From Leptotrichia massiliensis (lineage in GTDB: Bacteria > Fusobacteriota > Fusobacteriia > Fusobacteriales > Leptotrichiaceae): 64,000 nucleotides of DNA. Numbering within the stretch: position 1 is the first letter of the stretch; every line of letters begins with the position of its first letter. Shown in pieces: positions 37,295 to 45,338 of the stretch. The position numbers were made by a program, and so were the translations under genes. The notes beneath the pieces were generated by a model. That model did no database searches. It had not been told where the DNA came from and saw only the letters and a program-made list of their open reading frames with translations. The stretch covers positions 1,240,001-1,304,000 of the forward strand of contig NZ_FNVZ01000005.1 in assembly GCF_900104625.1 (NCBI RefSeq). The letters run 5' to 3'.

Positions 37295-37828
37295 ATGGAA
37301 ATGAATAGTGGAAATGGCTACTTCAAAAAAGAAATAACATTGGGTAAAGAAGAAGAGATAAAGATAGTGAAAATTGGATTTTCCTGGATAACTTTCTTTT
37401 TGGGTTTTCTTGTTCCGTTTTATAGGAAAGATTGGAAGACCGGCTGGATACTTTTGGCAATAACGGCTATATCTCATATGATGTCGCCTATACTAATGTT
37501 TCTGATATTGGTGGTATTTAGTTTTTTATATAATAAGATTTATATTAATATGCTTTTGAAAAGCGGCTGGAGATTTGTGACAAAAGATGACGAGATACTT
37601 TGGGAAAATAAAAAGGAAATGGCAGAAAAGGTTGATAATATGGTTTTGACGCTAAAAGAAATGGAAACGAAAATTGATAAAAAGATAGAGAAACATGGCT
37701 TCGTTAAAAAATTTGCATGGGGAGGAATATACGCTCTGGCTATTGGAATTTTAATAAAAAATACTCCTCTTTTAGCTGTAGGAATAGTTTTTTTTGTAAT
37801 AAGTTTTATTAAAAGACAGAAAATGTAA
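37295..37828 (+). CDS. DUF2628-like membrane protein (paralogue)
   Basis: About 177 residues. The core KIGFSWITFFLGFLVPFYRKDW ... FLYNKIYINMLLKSGWRFVTKDDE matches that of the gene at 32092 in order and spacing. A coiled-coil-like linker (ADNMVLTLKEMETKIDKKIE region) and a C-terminal hydrophobic pair follow. The ATG at 37295 has GGGAGG 9 bases upstream; a TTG two codons earlier is too close. It carries its own regulatory element. Confidence 0.75.
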   Translation: MEMNSGNGYFKKEITLGKEEEIKIVKIGFSWITFFLGFLVPFYRKDWKTGWILLAITAISHMMSPILMFLILVVFSFLYNKIYINMLLKSGWRFVTKDDEILWENKKEMAEKVDNMVLTLKEMETKIDKKIEKHGFVKKFAWGGIYALAIGILIKNTPLLAVGIVFFVISFIKRQKM

Positions 37829-37855
37829 AAAATCAAATTTTAGGAGGAAAGAACT

Positions 37856-38134
37856 ATGAAATTAAATTTTAAAAAATTATTTGTTATAACAATTACTGGA
37901 GCAGGGATTCTTATATCACAACAGTTACACGCATTTATGGGGTATGATTATTATATGGATCCTACAAATTTGCCAAGCGATATGTTAAGGGAAAATCTTT
38001 TACAGCAAACTTTTGATAACTACAACAAAGTTTTTAATAATAGTAATAAAACAAACATCAATATATCATTACTGCCATCAATTATATTTCTTGTAGCCTG
38101 GTTTTATATCTATGGAAAGAAAAAAGAAAAGTAA
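37856..38134 (+). CDS. Short hybrid: family signal peptide with a membrane tail
   Basis: A 92-residue protein. Its first 60 residues (MKLNFKKLFVITITGAGILI ... HAFMGYDYYMD ... FDNYNKVFN) closely follow the N-terminus of the paralogue at 40409. The conserved core of that family is missing; a membrane helix (LLPSIIFLVAWFYIYG) ends the protein instead. It may be a truncated and re-joined family member, or an anchored form. AGGAGG precedes the ATG. Confidence 0.65.
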   Translation: MKLNFKKLFVITITGAGILISQQLHAFMGYDYYMDPTNLPSDMLRENLLQQTFDNYNKVFNNSNKTNINISLLPSIIFLVAWFYIYGKKKEK

Positions 38135-38137
38135 AAA

Positions 38138-38157
38138 TTCTCATTTTATTTTAATCT
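38138..38157 (+). promoter_or_regulatory. Island regulatory element, site C
   Basis: TTCTCATTTTATTTTAATCT, beginning 4 bases after the stop of the previous gene and ending 62 bases before the ATG at 38219. Confidence 0.6.
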
Positions 38158-38218
38158 ATATTACATATCATAAAATTGAAAAATGACTAATTAATTAGTG
38201 TTTGAATAAGGAGGAAAA

Positions 38219-38632
38219 ATGAAAAAAATATTTTTTGGAAGCCTGTATTTTATTCATCTGCTCTATTTTAATATTCTAGTACTATTTTTTCTGGCTGTAT
38301 TAGAAGTATCAGTTTTAAGTAATTTGAAAATGATTCGAGGTATATACTCGGAAAATCTTATATTAATTTTGCTTAATATATTTTTATCATATTTTTATGC
38401 AAAAGCAGAAATAGGAAAAAAGACTTTGATAATTTTAACAATAATTGGTGTAATATTAAAAATACTAATATCTTTAATATCGTATAAATATTTAGTTTCA
38501 TCAGCAAGAGATGAAGAATTTTTACCAACTTATTATGCTTATTTTACCATAGGTTTATTGGATATAATATTTCTTGTGGGGCTTGGTGTAAATTTATTGA
38601 TAGGAAGGAGAAAACAGCATGATAAAAATTAA
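38219..38632 (+). CDS. Four-helix membrane protein of unknown function
   Basis: A 137-residue integral membrane protein with hydrophobic segments at about 8-30, 43-60, 68-90 and 108-130 and few conserved polar residues. I recognise no family. It overlaps the next gene by 14 bases, so the two are cotranslated. A GGAGG site precedes the ATG. Confidence 0.6.
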   Translation: MKKIFFGSLYFIHLLYFNILVLFFLAVLEVSVLSNLKMIRGIYSENLILILLNIFLSYFYAKAEIGKKTLIILTIIGVILKILISLISYKYLVSSARDEEFLPTYYAYFTIGLLDIIFLVGLGVNLLIGRRKQHDKN

Positions 38633-39446
38633 AAAATTGACAGGATTTATGATTTTTCTACTTTTTGGAATGATATTTATTTCCTGCGGAAAACCTTCAA
38701 AAAAAGACATAATAGACAAGGGATATATATTAGAAGTAGGTGTATCCAATGAGATTGACAGGGAATTTGCCGGAAAAATGGAGCATTCTCCCACTTATAC
38801 TATTTTCAAAGCGACTGAATATAAGGACAATGATATTATGATGCAGAATCTCAAAAATGGAACAGTTAAAGCAATCCTTTCGCCTATGCTGTCGTTAGGA
38901 AATTCTGATTACGGCTATTATCCTGTCTATGTGGATAACAAAAATTATGAAACTGTATATCTCATATACAGAAAGGATACTCCCGATTTTTTGAAAAACA
39001 GCTTTGAAAAAGGGGATAGCTTTATGTTAAATAATATGGAAAAATATTCTAAAGAAAAATATAAAGAAAGATTTTCATTTTTTAGTAATATTGAAGATTT
39101 TGAGAAAAAAATAATGGCTAATGAATGGACACTTGTGAATATTGCAGGGCTTGAACTTAAAAACAGTAAAATTTCAATAAAACTTGATAAAGGAAATGTT
39201 TTTATAACAGGAAAAAATGGAAAAAAATATTCGGGAAAATATTTCTTAAAAAATCACAGGATTTCTTTTGAAATAGATAATTTGAACAATCTGCTGAAAA
39301 AAGAGAGTGAACTGAGCGACAGTGATAAAGATTTTTTATATGATTTAAGTAATGCCGACATAATAACACTTATGGATAATGAGCAAACTCTTTATATCGG
39401 AGTTCCCGAGAGTAATCTTATATTTAAAAAAATAAATAAAAAGTAA
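38619..39446 (+). CDS. Lipoprotein of unknown function
   Basis: A 275-residue protein with a signal ending in the lipobox FISC (Cys23). The mature part falls into two regions: an N-terminal part with a substrate-binding-like texture (TYTIFKATEYKDNDIMMQNL, KNYETVYLIYRKDTPDF) and a C-terminal part with strand repeats (KISIKLDKGNVFITG, KNGKKYSGKYFLKNH) resembling lipocalin-like domains. No named family. It starts inside the end of the preceding membrane-protein gene. Confidence 0.65.
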   Translation: MIKIKKLTGFMIFLLFGMIFISCGKPSKKDIIDKGYILEVGVSNEIDREFAGKMEHSPTYTIFKATEYKDNDIMMQNLKNGTVKAILSPMLSLGNSDYGYYPVYVDNKNYETVYLIYRKDTPDFLKNSFEKGDSFMLNNMEKYSKEKYKERFSFFSNIEDFEKKIMANEWTLVNIAGLELKNSKISIKLDKGNVFITGKNGKKYSGKYFLKNHRISFEIDNLNNLLKKESELSDSDKDFLYDLSNADIITLMDNEQTLYIGVPESNLIFKKINKK

Positions 39447-39450
39447 AAAG

Positions 39451-39470
39451 TTCTAATGTTGTTTTAATCT
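39451..39470 (+). promoter_or_regulatory. Island regulatory element, site D
   Basis: TTCTAATGTTGTTTTAATCT, followed by a consensus TATAAT and ending 66 bases before the ATG at 39536. It begins 5 bases past the preceding stop. Confidence 0.6.
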
Positions 39471-39535
39471 AAAAAATATACAGTATAATCAAATAATAGA
39501 AATCATAAAAAATAAAATTTTTAGGAGGAATAATT

Positions 39536-40312
39536 ATGAAAATAAATTTGAGAAAACTATTTGTTATAGCAGTTATTGGGACAGGTTTATTTATATCACA
39601 GCCTGCACAGGCATTTTATTATGATATGTCAGACAGTTTTAACTATACGAACAATGTGATAAATAGTACAAGAAATTATTTACTTGGTAGTGAAGTAATA
39701 AGCCACATTAAAAAAGGAGATTATTCTTCAAAGAAAAAATCAAATTCTAAAAAAACAACTACAAAAACAACGGGAAGTTCAGCAACTTCAACTACAGCCC
39801 CAAAAACAACAAAAGCAAATATTACTTTTAAATCGGACGGAAATACAAGAGGACTTGATTATTTTGTTAATAACTATCCGTCAAAACAGAGAGGGGAAGC
39901 AAGAACATATCTGAAAAAAATTCAGGATTCTTTCCCGCAGGTAGCACGTTCAGTAGGAATGCCTACAAATGATTTATCAACAGGATTGGCAGCTGCAATA
40001 GCAGGAGCATATATGGCATATAACAATGTAAGTCTGAATGATGATTATATGAAACCTATGCAAAATCAGTTAAAAACAGTGCTTCAAGGTGTAGATGACT
40101 TTGATAAAATGAGTGACAGTGATAAAAAATATATGTATGACCAAATGGTAATAATAGGAATGACTTTAACCTTAAATCAGTACCAAAATCAGCAAAATCC
40201 AAATTCAAAAGTTACCGCTCAGTTAAGAAATGCAGGTAAACAGGTGCTTGAGGGACTTCTCGGAGTAAGTGCAAGTAAAGTAAAAATAACATCATCAGGG
40301 CTTTCTTTTTAA
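39536..40312 (+). CDS. Secreted paralogue 1 (DUF6683-like core)
   Basis: A 258-residue secreted protein. Signal peptide (KINLRKLFVIAVIGTGLFISQPAQA), then a Ser/Thr/Lys-rich linker (about 65-95), then a conserved core of about 160 residues. The core begins TFKSDGNTRGLDY and includes DSFPQVARSVG, AGAYMAYNNVSLND and YDQMVIIGMTL, ending KVKITSSGLSF. The core recalls DUF6683, but I cannot verify that. It is the first of three consecutive copies. A GGAGG site precedes the ATG, and regulatory site D lies upstream. Confidence 0.75.
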   Translation: MKINLRKLFVIAVIGTGLFISQPAQAFYYDMSDSFNYTNNVINSTRNYLLGSEVISHIKKGDYSSKKKSNSKKTTTKTTGSSATSTTAPKTTKANITFKSDGNTRGLDYFVNNYPSKQRGEARTYLKKIQDSFPQVARSVGMPTNDLSTGLAAAIAGAYMAYNNVSLNDDYMKPMQNQLKTVLQGVDDFDKMSDSDKKYMYDQMVIIGMTLTLNQYQNQQNPNSKVTAQLRNAGKQVLEGLLGVSASKVKITSSGLSF

Positions 40313-40408
40313 AATAAATAATTATAAAAATAAGAAGTTTTATGGTAGTATATAGTGATAATATAAAAAAATAAAAATATGAAAATATATAATTTAGGAG
40401 GAATAATT

Positions 40409-41179
40409 ATGAAAATAAATTTAAAAAAACTATTTGTTACAACAGTTATTGGAGCAGGATTATTTGTATCGCGACCTGCACACGCATTTGCAGGATATGA
40501 TTTTGACTATAACCTTTTTCATATACAAAATGATACATTAAAAAGAACATTTGATTATTACAATCAAGTTACTGGTACCAACGATATTCTTGAAAAGAGT
40601 TCAAGCTCTAAGAGTACAGGAAGTAGTAAAAGTAATTCATCATCATCCCAAACATCGTCTAAACCAAAACCTGTAAAAAAAGCCAAAATAACTTTTAAAT
40701 CAGATGGAAGCACAAGAGGACTTGATTATCTTGTTAACAAATATCCTTCAAAACAACGGGGAGAAGCAAGAATATATCTGAAAAAGATGTATGATTCATT
40801 TCCGCAAGTAGCACGTTCAGTGGGAATATCTACAAATGACCTGTCTTCAGGAATGGTTGCTATATTAGCTGGAGCATATATGGCTTATAATAATGTTAGC
40901 TTAAATGACAGTTATATGAAACCTATGGCAAAACAATTTAAGGAAGCTCTAGAAAGTGTAACTGAGTTTGATAAAATGAGTGATAGCGATAAAAAATATA
41001 TATATGACCAAATGGTAATAATAGGAATGACTTTGGCTGTAAATCAGTCCCAAAATCAGCAAAATCCAAATGCAAAAGTTACCGCTCAATTAAGAAGAGC
41101 GGGAAAAGAAGTACTTGAGGGAGTTCTTAAAGTAAATGCAAGCAAAGTGAAGATTACATCATCAGGACTTATTTATTAA
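40409..41179 (+). CDS. Secreted paralogue 2 (DUF6683-like core)
   Basis: A 256-residue relative of the preceding gene: signal peptide (KINLKKLFVTTVIGAGLFVSRPAHA), a Ser-rich linker (about 60-85) and the same core (DSFPQVARSVG, AGAYMAYNNVSLND, FDKMSDSDKKYIYDQM). The linker and the 40 residues after the signal differ from paralogue 1, while the core is very similar. I start it at 40409, eight bases after AGGAGG; an ATG ten codons earlier lacks a site. Confidence 0.75.
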   Translation: MKINLKKLFVTTVIGAGLFVSRPAHAFAGYDFDYNLFHIQNDTLKRTFDYYNQVTGTNDILEKSSSSKSTGSSKSNSSSSQTSSKPKPVKKAKITFKSDGSTRGLDYLVNKYPSKQRGEARIYLKKMYDSFPQVARSVGISTNDLSSGMVAILAGAYMAYNNVSLNDSYMKPMAKQFKEALESVTEFDKMSDSDKKYIYDQMVIIGMTLAVNQSQNQQNPNAKVTAQLRRAGKEVLEGVLKVNASKVKITSSGLIY

Positions 41180-41288
41180 AATAAATAATTACAAAAATAA
41201 GAAATTTTATCATAGTATATAGTAGTAATATAAAAAAATAGAAAACAAAAAATATGAAAATATATAATTCAATTTAGGAGCAGAAATT

Positions 41289-42068
41289 ATGAAAGTTAAG
41301 CAAATAAAAAAAATATTTTTAACAGTAATAGTAGCATTAAGTTTTGGAATTTCAAATCAGGCTTACGGTTTTTTTATTGATTATAATGCACAATGGATGG
41401 CTAATCAAGGGCTCAAAAATGCAAGAGAACAAGAAAAAAGGAATAGAGAAAGATATGTGGAAATGTATGGAGAAGACGAATATAATAATTTAATGTCAAA
41501 AAAAACATCATCGAATAAAAAAAATACATCTTCATCGACAAGTGCTAAGACAGTTACTTCTACAAAAAAAACTAAAATAACATTTAAACCTGATGGAAAT
41601 ACAAAAGGATTAGATGATTTAGTTCTTCAATATCCTTCAAATAAAAGAGCCCAAGTGAAACCTATATTGAAAAAATTACAGGATTCATTCCCGCAAGTAG
41701 CACGTTCTGTAGGAATACCTACAAATGATTTATCAACAGGAATGGCAGCTGTTGTAGCAGGAGCATATATGGCTTATAACAATGTCAGCCTTAACGATAA
41801 TTATATGAAACCTATTGCAAATCAGTTTAAAGAAGCCATGCAAAGTGTTTCTGAATTTGATAAAATGAGCGACAGTCAAAAAAAATATATTTATGATCAA
41901 ATGGTAATAATAGGGATGACTTTGGCTGTAAGTCAGTCCGAAAATCAGCAAAGTCCAAATGCAAAAACTACAGCTCAATTAAGACAGGCTGGTAAAAAGG
42001 TGCTTGAGGGACTTCTTGGAGTAAGTGCAAGCAAAGTGAGAATAACGGCATCAGGACTTTCTTATTAA
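41289..42068 (+). CDS. Secreted paralogue 3 (DUF6683-like core)
   Basis: A 259-residue member of the same family. Signal peptide (KVKQIKKIFLTVIVALSFGISNQAYG), a charged helical segment (NAREQEKRNRERYVEMYGED), a Ser/Thr linker, then the core (DSFPQVARSVG, AGAYMAYNNVSLND, FDKMSDSQKKYIYDQM). The core keeps the Phe-Pro-Gln and Tyr-Asn-Asn motifs of the others. The preceding intergenic sequence nearly repeats the one ahead of paralogue 2. Confidence 0.75.
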   Translation: MKVKQIKKIFLTVIVALSFGISNQAYGFFIDYNAQWMANQGLKNAREQEKRNRERYVEMYGEDEYNNLMSKKTSSNKKNTSSSTSAKTVTSTKKTKITFKPDGNTKGLDDLVLQYPSNKRAQVKPILKKLQDSFPQVARSVGIPTNDLSTGMAAVVAGAYMAYNNVSLNDNYMKPIANQFKEAMQSVSEFDKMSDSQKKYIYDQMVIIGMTLAVSQSENQQSPNAKTTAQLRQAGKKVLEGLLGVSASKVRITASGLSY

Positions 42069-42089
42069 AATAATAGAATAGGAGTGAAA

Positions 42090-42902
42090 ATGGATAAAAA
42101 AGTTATATTTTCTAAAGGGATAAATTCTTTTACACTGCATATTCTGGCAATGACATTTATGGTGGCAGATCATCTGTGGAATATATTTTTTCCTAATCAG
42201 ATATGGTTAAATGTGCTTGGAAGACTTGCCTTTCCTATTTTTGCCTTTATGCTTACGGAAGGATTTTACAGGACTAAAAACAGAAAAAAATATTTAATAC
42301 GTATTTTTATTTTTGCAGCTATTTCGGAAATTCCGTTCAATCTTTTTGCAAGTCTGGCATTAAAAGGAGAAATAATGGTATTTTATCCATATAACAATGT
42401 ATTGTGGACTTTCGGAATTGCCTTATGTGGAATGAATTTACTGGAAAAGACAGAAAAATCAGAAAATATGAATAAAATAATAAAATTTTTTGTAAAAGCT
42501 GCCATAAGTATTTTAACCATCGTAATTGCACATTTTGCAAAAAGTGATTATTTAGGATATGGAATTGCAATTATTCTGATATTCTATTTTTTCAGGGGGA
42601 AAGATTACAAAAACATAATATTTCAGGCTGTATTAATGGTGTTTCTAAACGTATTTATTATGCCCGGACTTGAATTTCCGTTTAACGTTTTTGGAAATGA
42701 GATATTTATAAAAACACAGATATTTGCGATATTTTCACTGCCGATAATATGGCTTTACAACGGAAAGCAGGGTATTCATAACAGATTTACAAAATATATG
42801 TTTTATTTCTTTTATCCATTACACCTTTTACTAATAGTGGCGATTTATGTTTCTTTTATGATATATCTGATTTCTTTGATAGGTAAGAATTATGGAAATT
42901 AA
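42090..42902 (+). CDS. TraX-like membrane protein
   Basis: A polytopic protein of about 270 residues. NSFTLHILAMTFMVADHLWNIFF, LGRLAFPIFAFMLTEGFYRTKNRKKYLIRI and AISEIPFNLFAS match the TraX family (PF05857), first known as the F-pilin acetylase; chromosomal members are probably acyltransferase-like enzymes of unknown substrate. About seven membrane helices. The ATG at 42090 has AGGAG six bases upstream; a GTG at 42084 overlaps that site. It could modify one of the neighbouring secreted proteins. Confidence 0.8.
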   Translation: MDKKVIFSKGINSFTLHILAMTFMVADHLWNIFFPNQIWLNVLGRLAFPIFAFMLTEGFYRTKNRKKYLIRIFIFAAISEIPFNLFASLALKGEIMVFYPYNNVLWTFGIALCGMNLLEKTEKSENMNKIIKFFVKAAISILTIVIAHFAKSDYLGYGIAIILIFYFFRGKDYKNIIFQAVLMVFLNVFIMPGLEFPFNVFGNEIFIKTQIFAIFSLPIIWLYNGKQGIHNRFTKYMFYFFYPLHLLLIVAIYVSFMIYLISLIGKNYGN

Positions 42903-42996
42903 GTCAAGCCAATATTTACAAAGCAAAAGTTTAAGAAGAACTGTTAAGAAAATAAAAAACATAAAAAATTCTGTATCCATTGGGGAAGTGATAAAA

Positions 42997-43722
42997 TTGA
43001 AAAAAATTTTAATGATAGCTATGATAGTTTTTGCTGTTTTTAGCTGCAATAAGAAACAGGAACAAAATAAAACAAAAAAAGGTAATAATATTAATACAAG
43101 CCAGAGCGATAAAAATAAAACTGAAGAAAATAAAAAGAATTCAGAAAAAGACAGCTCTGAAATAGAAAAACAGAAGGAAGTTTCATCAGAAGAAGTTATA
43201 AAAAAAGCGGAAGAGGAATTTTTAAAGGATAGCAAAAATCTTGAGAAATACCGTAATTATGTAACCGTGGCATTTTATCAAAACCGTGAATTTAAAAGAA
43301 CAAAGGAAATTACAGAAATATTTTTAAAAAATGCTCCTGATTATTCCTATGGTTACAGAGTGATGGCAGATATTCTCTTTTATGAAAAAAAATATAAGGA
43401 AAGTGCTGAATATTATGAAAAAGCAATAGGTATTTTAAAACATGGTAAACAGAGTTATGCTGAATATAAGGATATTAAAATATTAAATAATGTACTTTCA
43501 GAGATAATTGAAAAAAATTTGATACAGGCTTACAGATTGTCAGGAAATAATGAAAAAGCAGTAGAAACTTTTATAATTAACCAAAAATTTCTAAAAGAAA
43601 ACTATAATCCCCTTTTGTATAACATAGCTTTAGAAAATGCCAAAAAGGATAATGAAATGTTAAAATCTACTAATAGTAAAAAATATGAGGAAAACAAGAA
43701 AAAATTATCTGATTTAAATTAA
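42997..43722 (+). CDS. TPR-like lipoprotein
   Basis: About 241 residues from a TTG at 42997. The signal KKILMIAMIVFAVFSC ends in a lipobox (VFSC). A low-complexity Lys/Asn/Glu stretch follows, then helical repeats (YSYGYRVMADILFYEKKYKESAEYYEKAI) typical of TPRs. The frame is open back to an ATG at 42892, inside the end of the TraX gene, but the lipoprotein signal begins at the TTG, preceded by GGGGAAG. The TPR part resembles the C-terminus of the lipoprotein at 46679. Confidence 0.65.
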   Translation: MKKILMIAMIVFAVFSCNKKQEQNKTKKGNNINTSQSDKNKTEENKKNSEKDSSEIEKQKEVSSEEVIKKAEEEFLKDSKNLEKYRNYVTVAFYQNREFKRTKEITEIFLKNAPDYSYGYRVMADILFYEKKYKESAEYYEKAIGILKHGKQSYAEYKDIKILNNVLSEIIEKNLIQAYRLSGNNEKAVETFIINQKFLKENYNPLLYNIALENAKKDNEMLKSTNSKKYEENKKKLSDLN

Positions 43723-43754
43723 CAGTAAAATAAAAAATTACAGGAGGAAAAGTT

Positions 43755-44417
43755 ATGAAAGCAAAATTTATGAAAAAAATATTTCTTTTAAGTATTTTAG
43801 CACTGGGACTTGGAATTTCAGGACAAGCTCATGCTGATTATAGCGATATGTTTAAAAATGAAATAATGCAGGAACTTTTAAATACAACTTCATCTTCACA
43901 AGGTAAATCTTACGGAAAATCATCACTTACTTTCACACAGGACGGAAGCACCGATGGACTGGAAACATTGGTTGCAACTTATCCAAAAAGCCAGCAAAAG
44001 GAAATAAGGGCATCATTAAAGCAGCTGTACGATTCTTTCCCACAGGTAGCACGTTCTGTAGGAATACCTACAAATGATCTGTCTTCGGGAGTAGCGGCTG
44101 TAATAGCAGGAGCATACATGGCATATAACAATGTCAGTCTTAATGACGACTATGTGAAACCTATGGCAAATCAGTTCAAGGCTCATCTTGAAAACAGCGG
44201 ATTTTTTGACGGAATGAGCAACAGGGAGAAAAAAAGCATGTACGACCAAATGGTTATGGTCGGAATGACTTTGGCTGTGGGACAGTCCTTAAATCAGAGC
44301 AATCCTAATTCACAGACTACCGCTCAATTAAGGGAGGCAGGAAAACAAATACTTGAAGCTATTTTAAAAGTGGATGCTGATAGAGTCCGTATAACAGCCC
44401 AAGGAATATCTTATTAA
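43755..44417 (+). CDS. Secreted paralogue 4 (DUF6683-like core, short linker)
   Basis: A 220-residue member of the secreted family. Signal peptide (KAKFMKKIFLLSILALGLGISGQAHA), only a short linker, then the core (DSFPQVARSVG, AGAYMAYNNVSLND, YDQMVMVGMTLAVGQS). It is the most divergent of the four and lies apart from the other three. GGAGG precedes the ATG. The membrane protein that follows 16 bases later forms a unit with it, which was later duplicated. Confidence 0.75.
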   Translation: MKAKFMKKIFLLSILALGLGISGQAHADYSDMFKNEIMQELLNTTSSSQGKSYGKSSLTFTQDGSTDGLETLVATYPKSQQKEIRASLKQLYDSFPQVARSVGIPTNDLSSGVAAVIAGAYMAYNNVSLNDDYVKPMANQFKAHLENSGFFDGMSNREKKSMYDQMVMVGMTLAVGQSLNQSNPNSQTTAQLREAGKQILEAILKVDADRVRITAQGISY

Positions 44418-44433
44418 TACGGAGGAGTCTAAA

Positions 44434-45201
44434 ATGAATTCAATTATTGCATTAGTATATCTTTCAGTTGCTGTTATATTAATCGTTTTTGGTGTGAAAC
44501 AAATAAAAAACAGAAAAAATCTTCGCAAAATTAATCAAAAACAGAAAGATGAAGTTAAAGAGAAAATAAAACTTGGAATTTTATCAGCTGATACAGTTTA
44601 CCGTGAAAGAACAGAAACAGGAAGAGTATTTTATGAAGTGCCGGAGGATTTGAAAAAAGCAGTTTTTCTAAATCTTATTTGCTTTGCCATAATGCTAATA
44701 TTAATATTTCTGGGAATAAAAATTGGAATATTGCTTTTAATAGTCTGTGCTGTAATAAGTATGATACACGGATATAAATATTATTATTTAAAAGAAAAAA
44801 CAAAAAATACACTTGAAATAATAAATGAAGACTTTTATTTAAATGGAAAATTATTGGATATAAAGGGCTATAACTGGGGTACTGAATTATTTCCCCTGTT
44901 TGGCTCTCGAATAATCAGACTTAAATCCCATATTTATCTTCTTGATGACAAAAAGGAAATCTGTTTTGTACCTGAAAGACAGTTAAAAAGATCTCGAATA
45001 GATATAATAATAGAAGATGACAGAATTTCTAAAATTATAGATGATATTATTGATGTAATCCAGAAAAAACAGATTCCAAAAGTAAAATTCAAACTTTTTA
45101 AAATGAAAAAAATGCAGAGCATACTTCTTTTTTTACTTTTTATATCAATTGTGATACTTGTTTCTTTGTATAAAAGCAAAGCATATATGTATTTATTTTA
45201 G
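44434..45201 (+). CDS. Membrane protein of unknown function, copy 1
   Basis: A 255-residue protein. Membrane helices at about 4-22, 72-95, 97-113 and 226-245. Between them is a soluble part with a PH-domain-like pattern (TLEIINEDFYLNGKLLDIKGYNWG ... IDIIIEDDRI). A close copy follows at 45339. No named family is recognised. It starts just after paralogue 4 in the same direction, with GGAGG 9 bases ahead. Confidence 0.65.
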   Translation: MNSIIALVYLSVAVILIVFGVKQIKNRKNLRKINQKQKDEVKEKIKLGILSADTVYRERTETGRVFYEVPEDLKKAVFLNLICFAIMLILIFLGIKIGILLLIVCAVISMIHGYKYYYLKEKTKNTLEIINEDFYLNGKLLDIKGYNWGTELFPLFGSRIIRLKSHIYLLDDKKEICFVPERQLKRSRIDIIIEDDRISKIIDDIIDVIQKKQIPKVKFKLFKMKKMQSILLFLLFISIVILVSLYKSKAYMYLF

Positions 45202-45212
45202 TAAAATAATGG

Positions 45213-45323
45213 TAGCATATATGGTGTATAACAATATTATCTTTATAAAAACAGGTACTGAAAACAATTTTAAAAGTGGATGCTGACAGAATTCATATAA
45301 CATTGCAAGGAATATCTTACTAA
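45213..45323 (+). pseudogene. Decayed remnant of a secreted paralogue (C-terminal fragment)
   Basis: The stretch matches two parts of the end of paralogue 4: GCATATATGGTGTATAACAA (the AYMAYNN motif) and, after a large deletion, TTTTAAAAGTGGATGCTGAC and GCAAGGAATATCTTACTAA (the last 20 codons). It is out of frame and has no start. It sits at the same place relative to the following membrane protein as paralogue 4 does to copy 1, showing that the two genes were duplicated together and one has eroded. Confidence 0.8.
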
Positions 45324-45338
45324 TTCAGGGAGTTTAAA

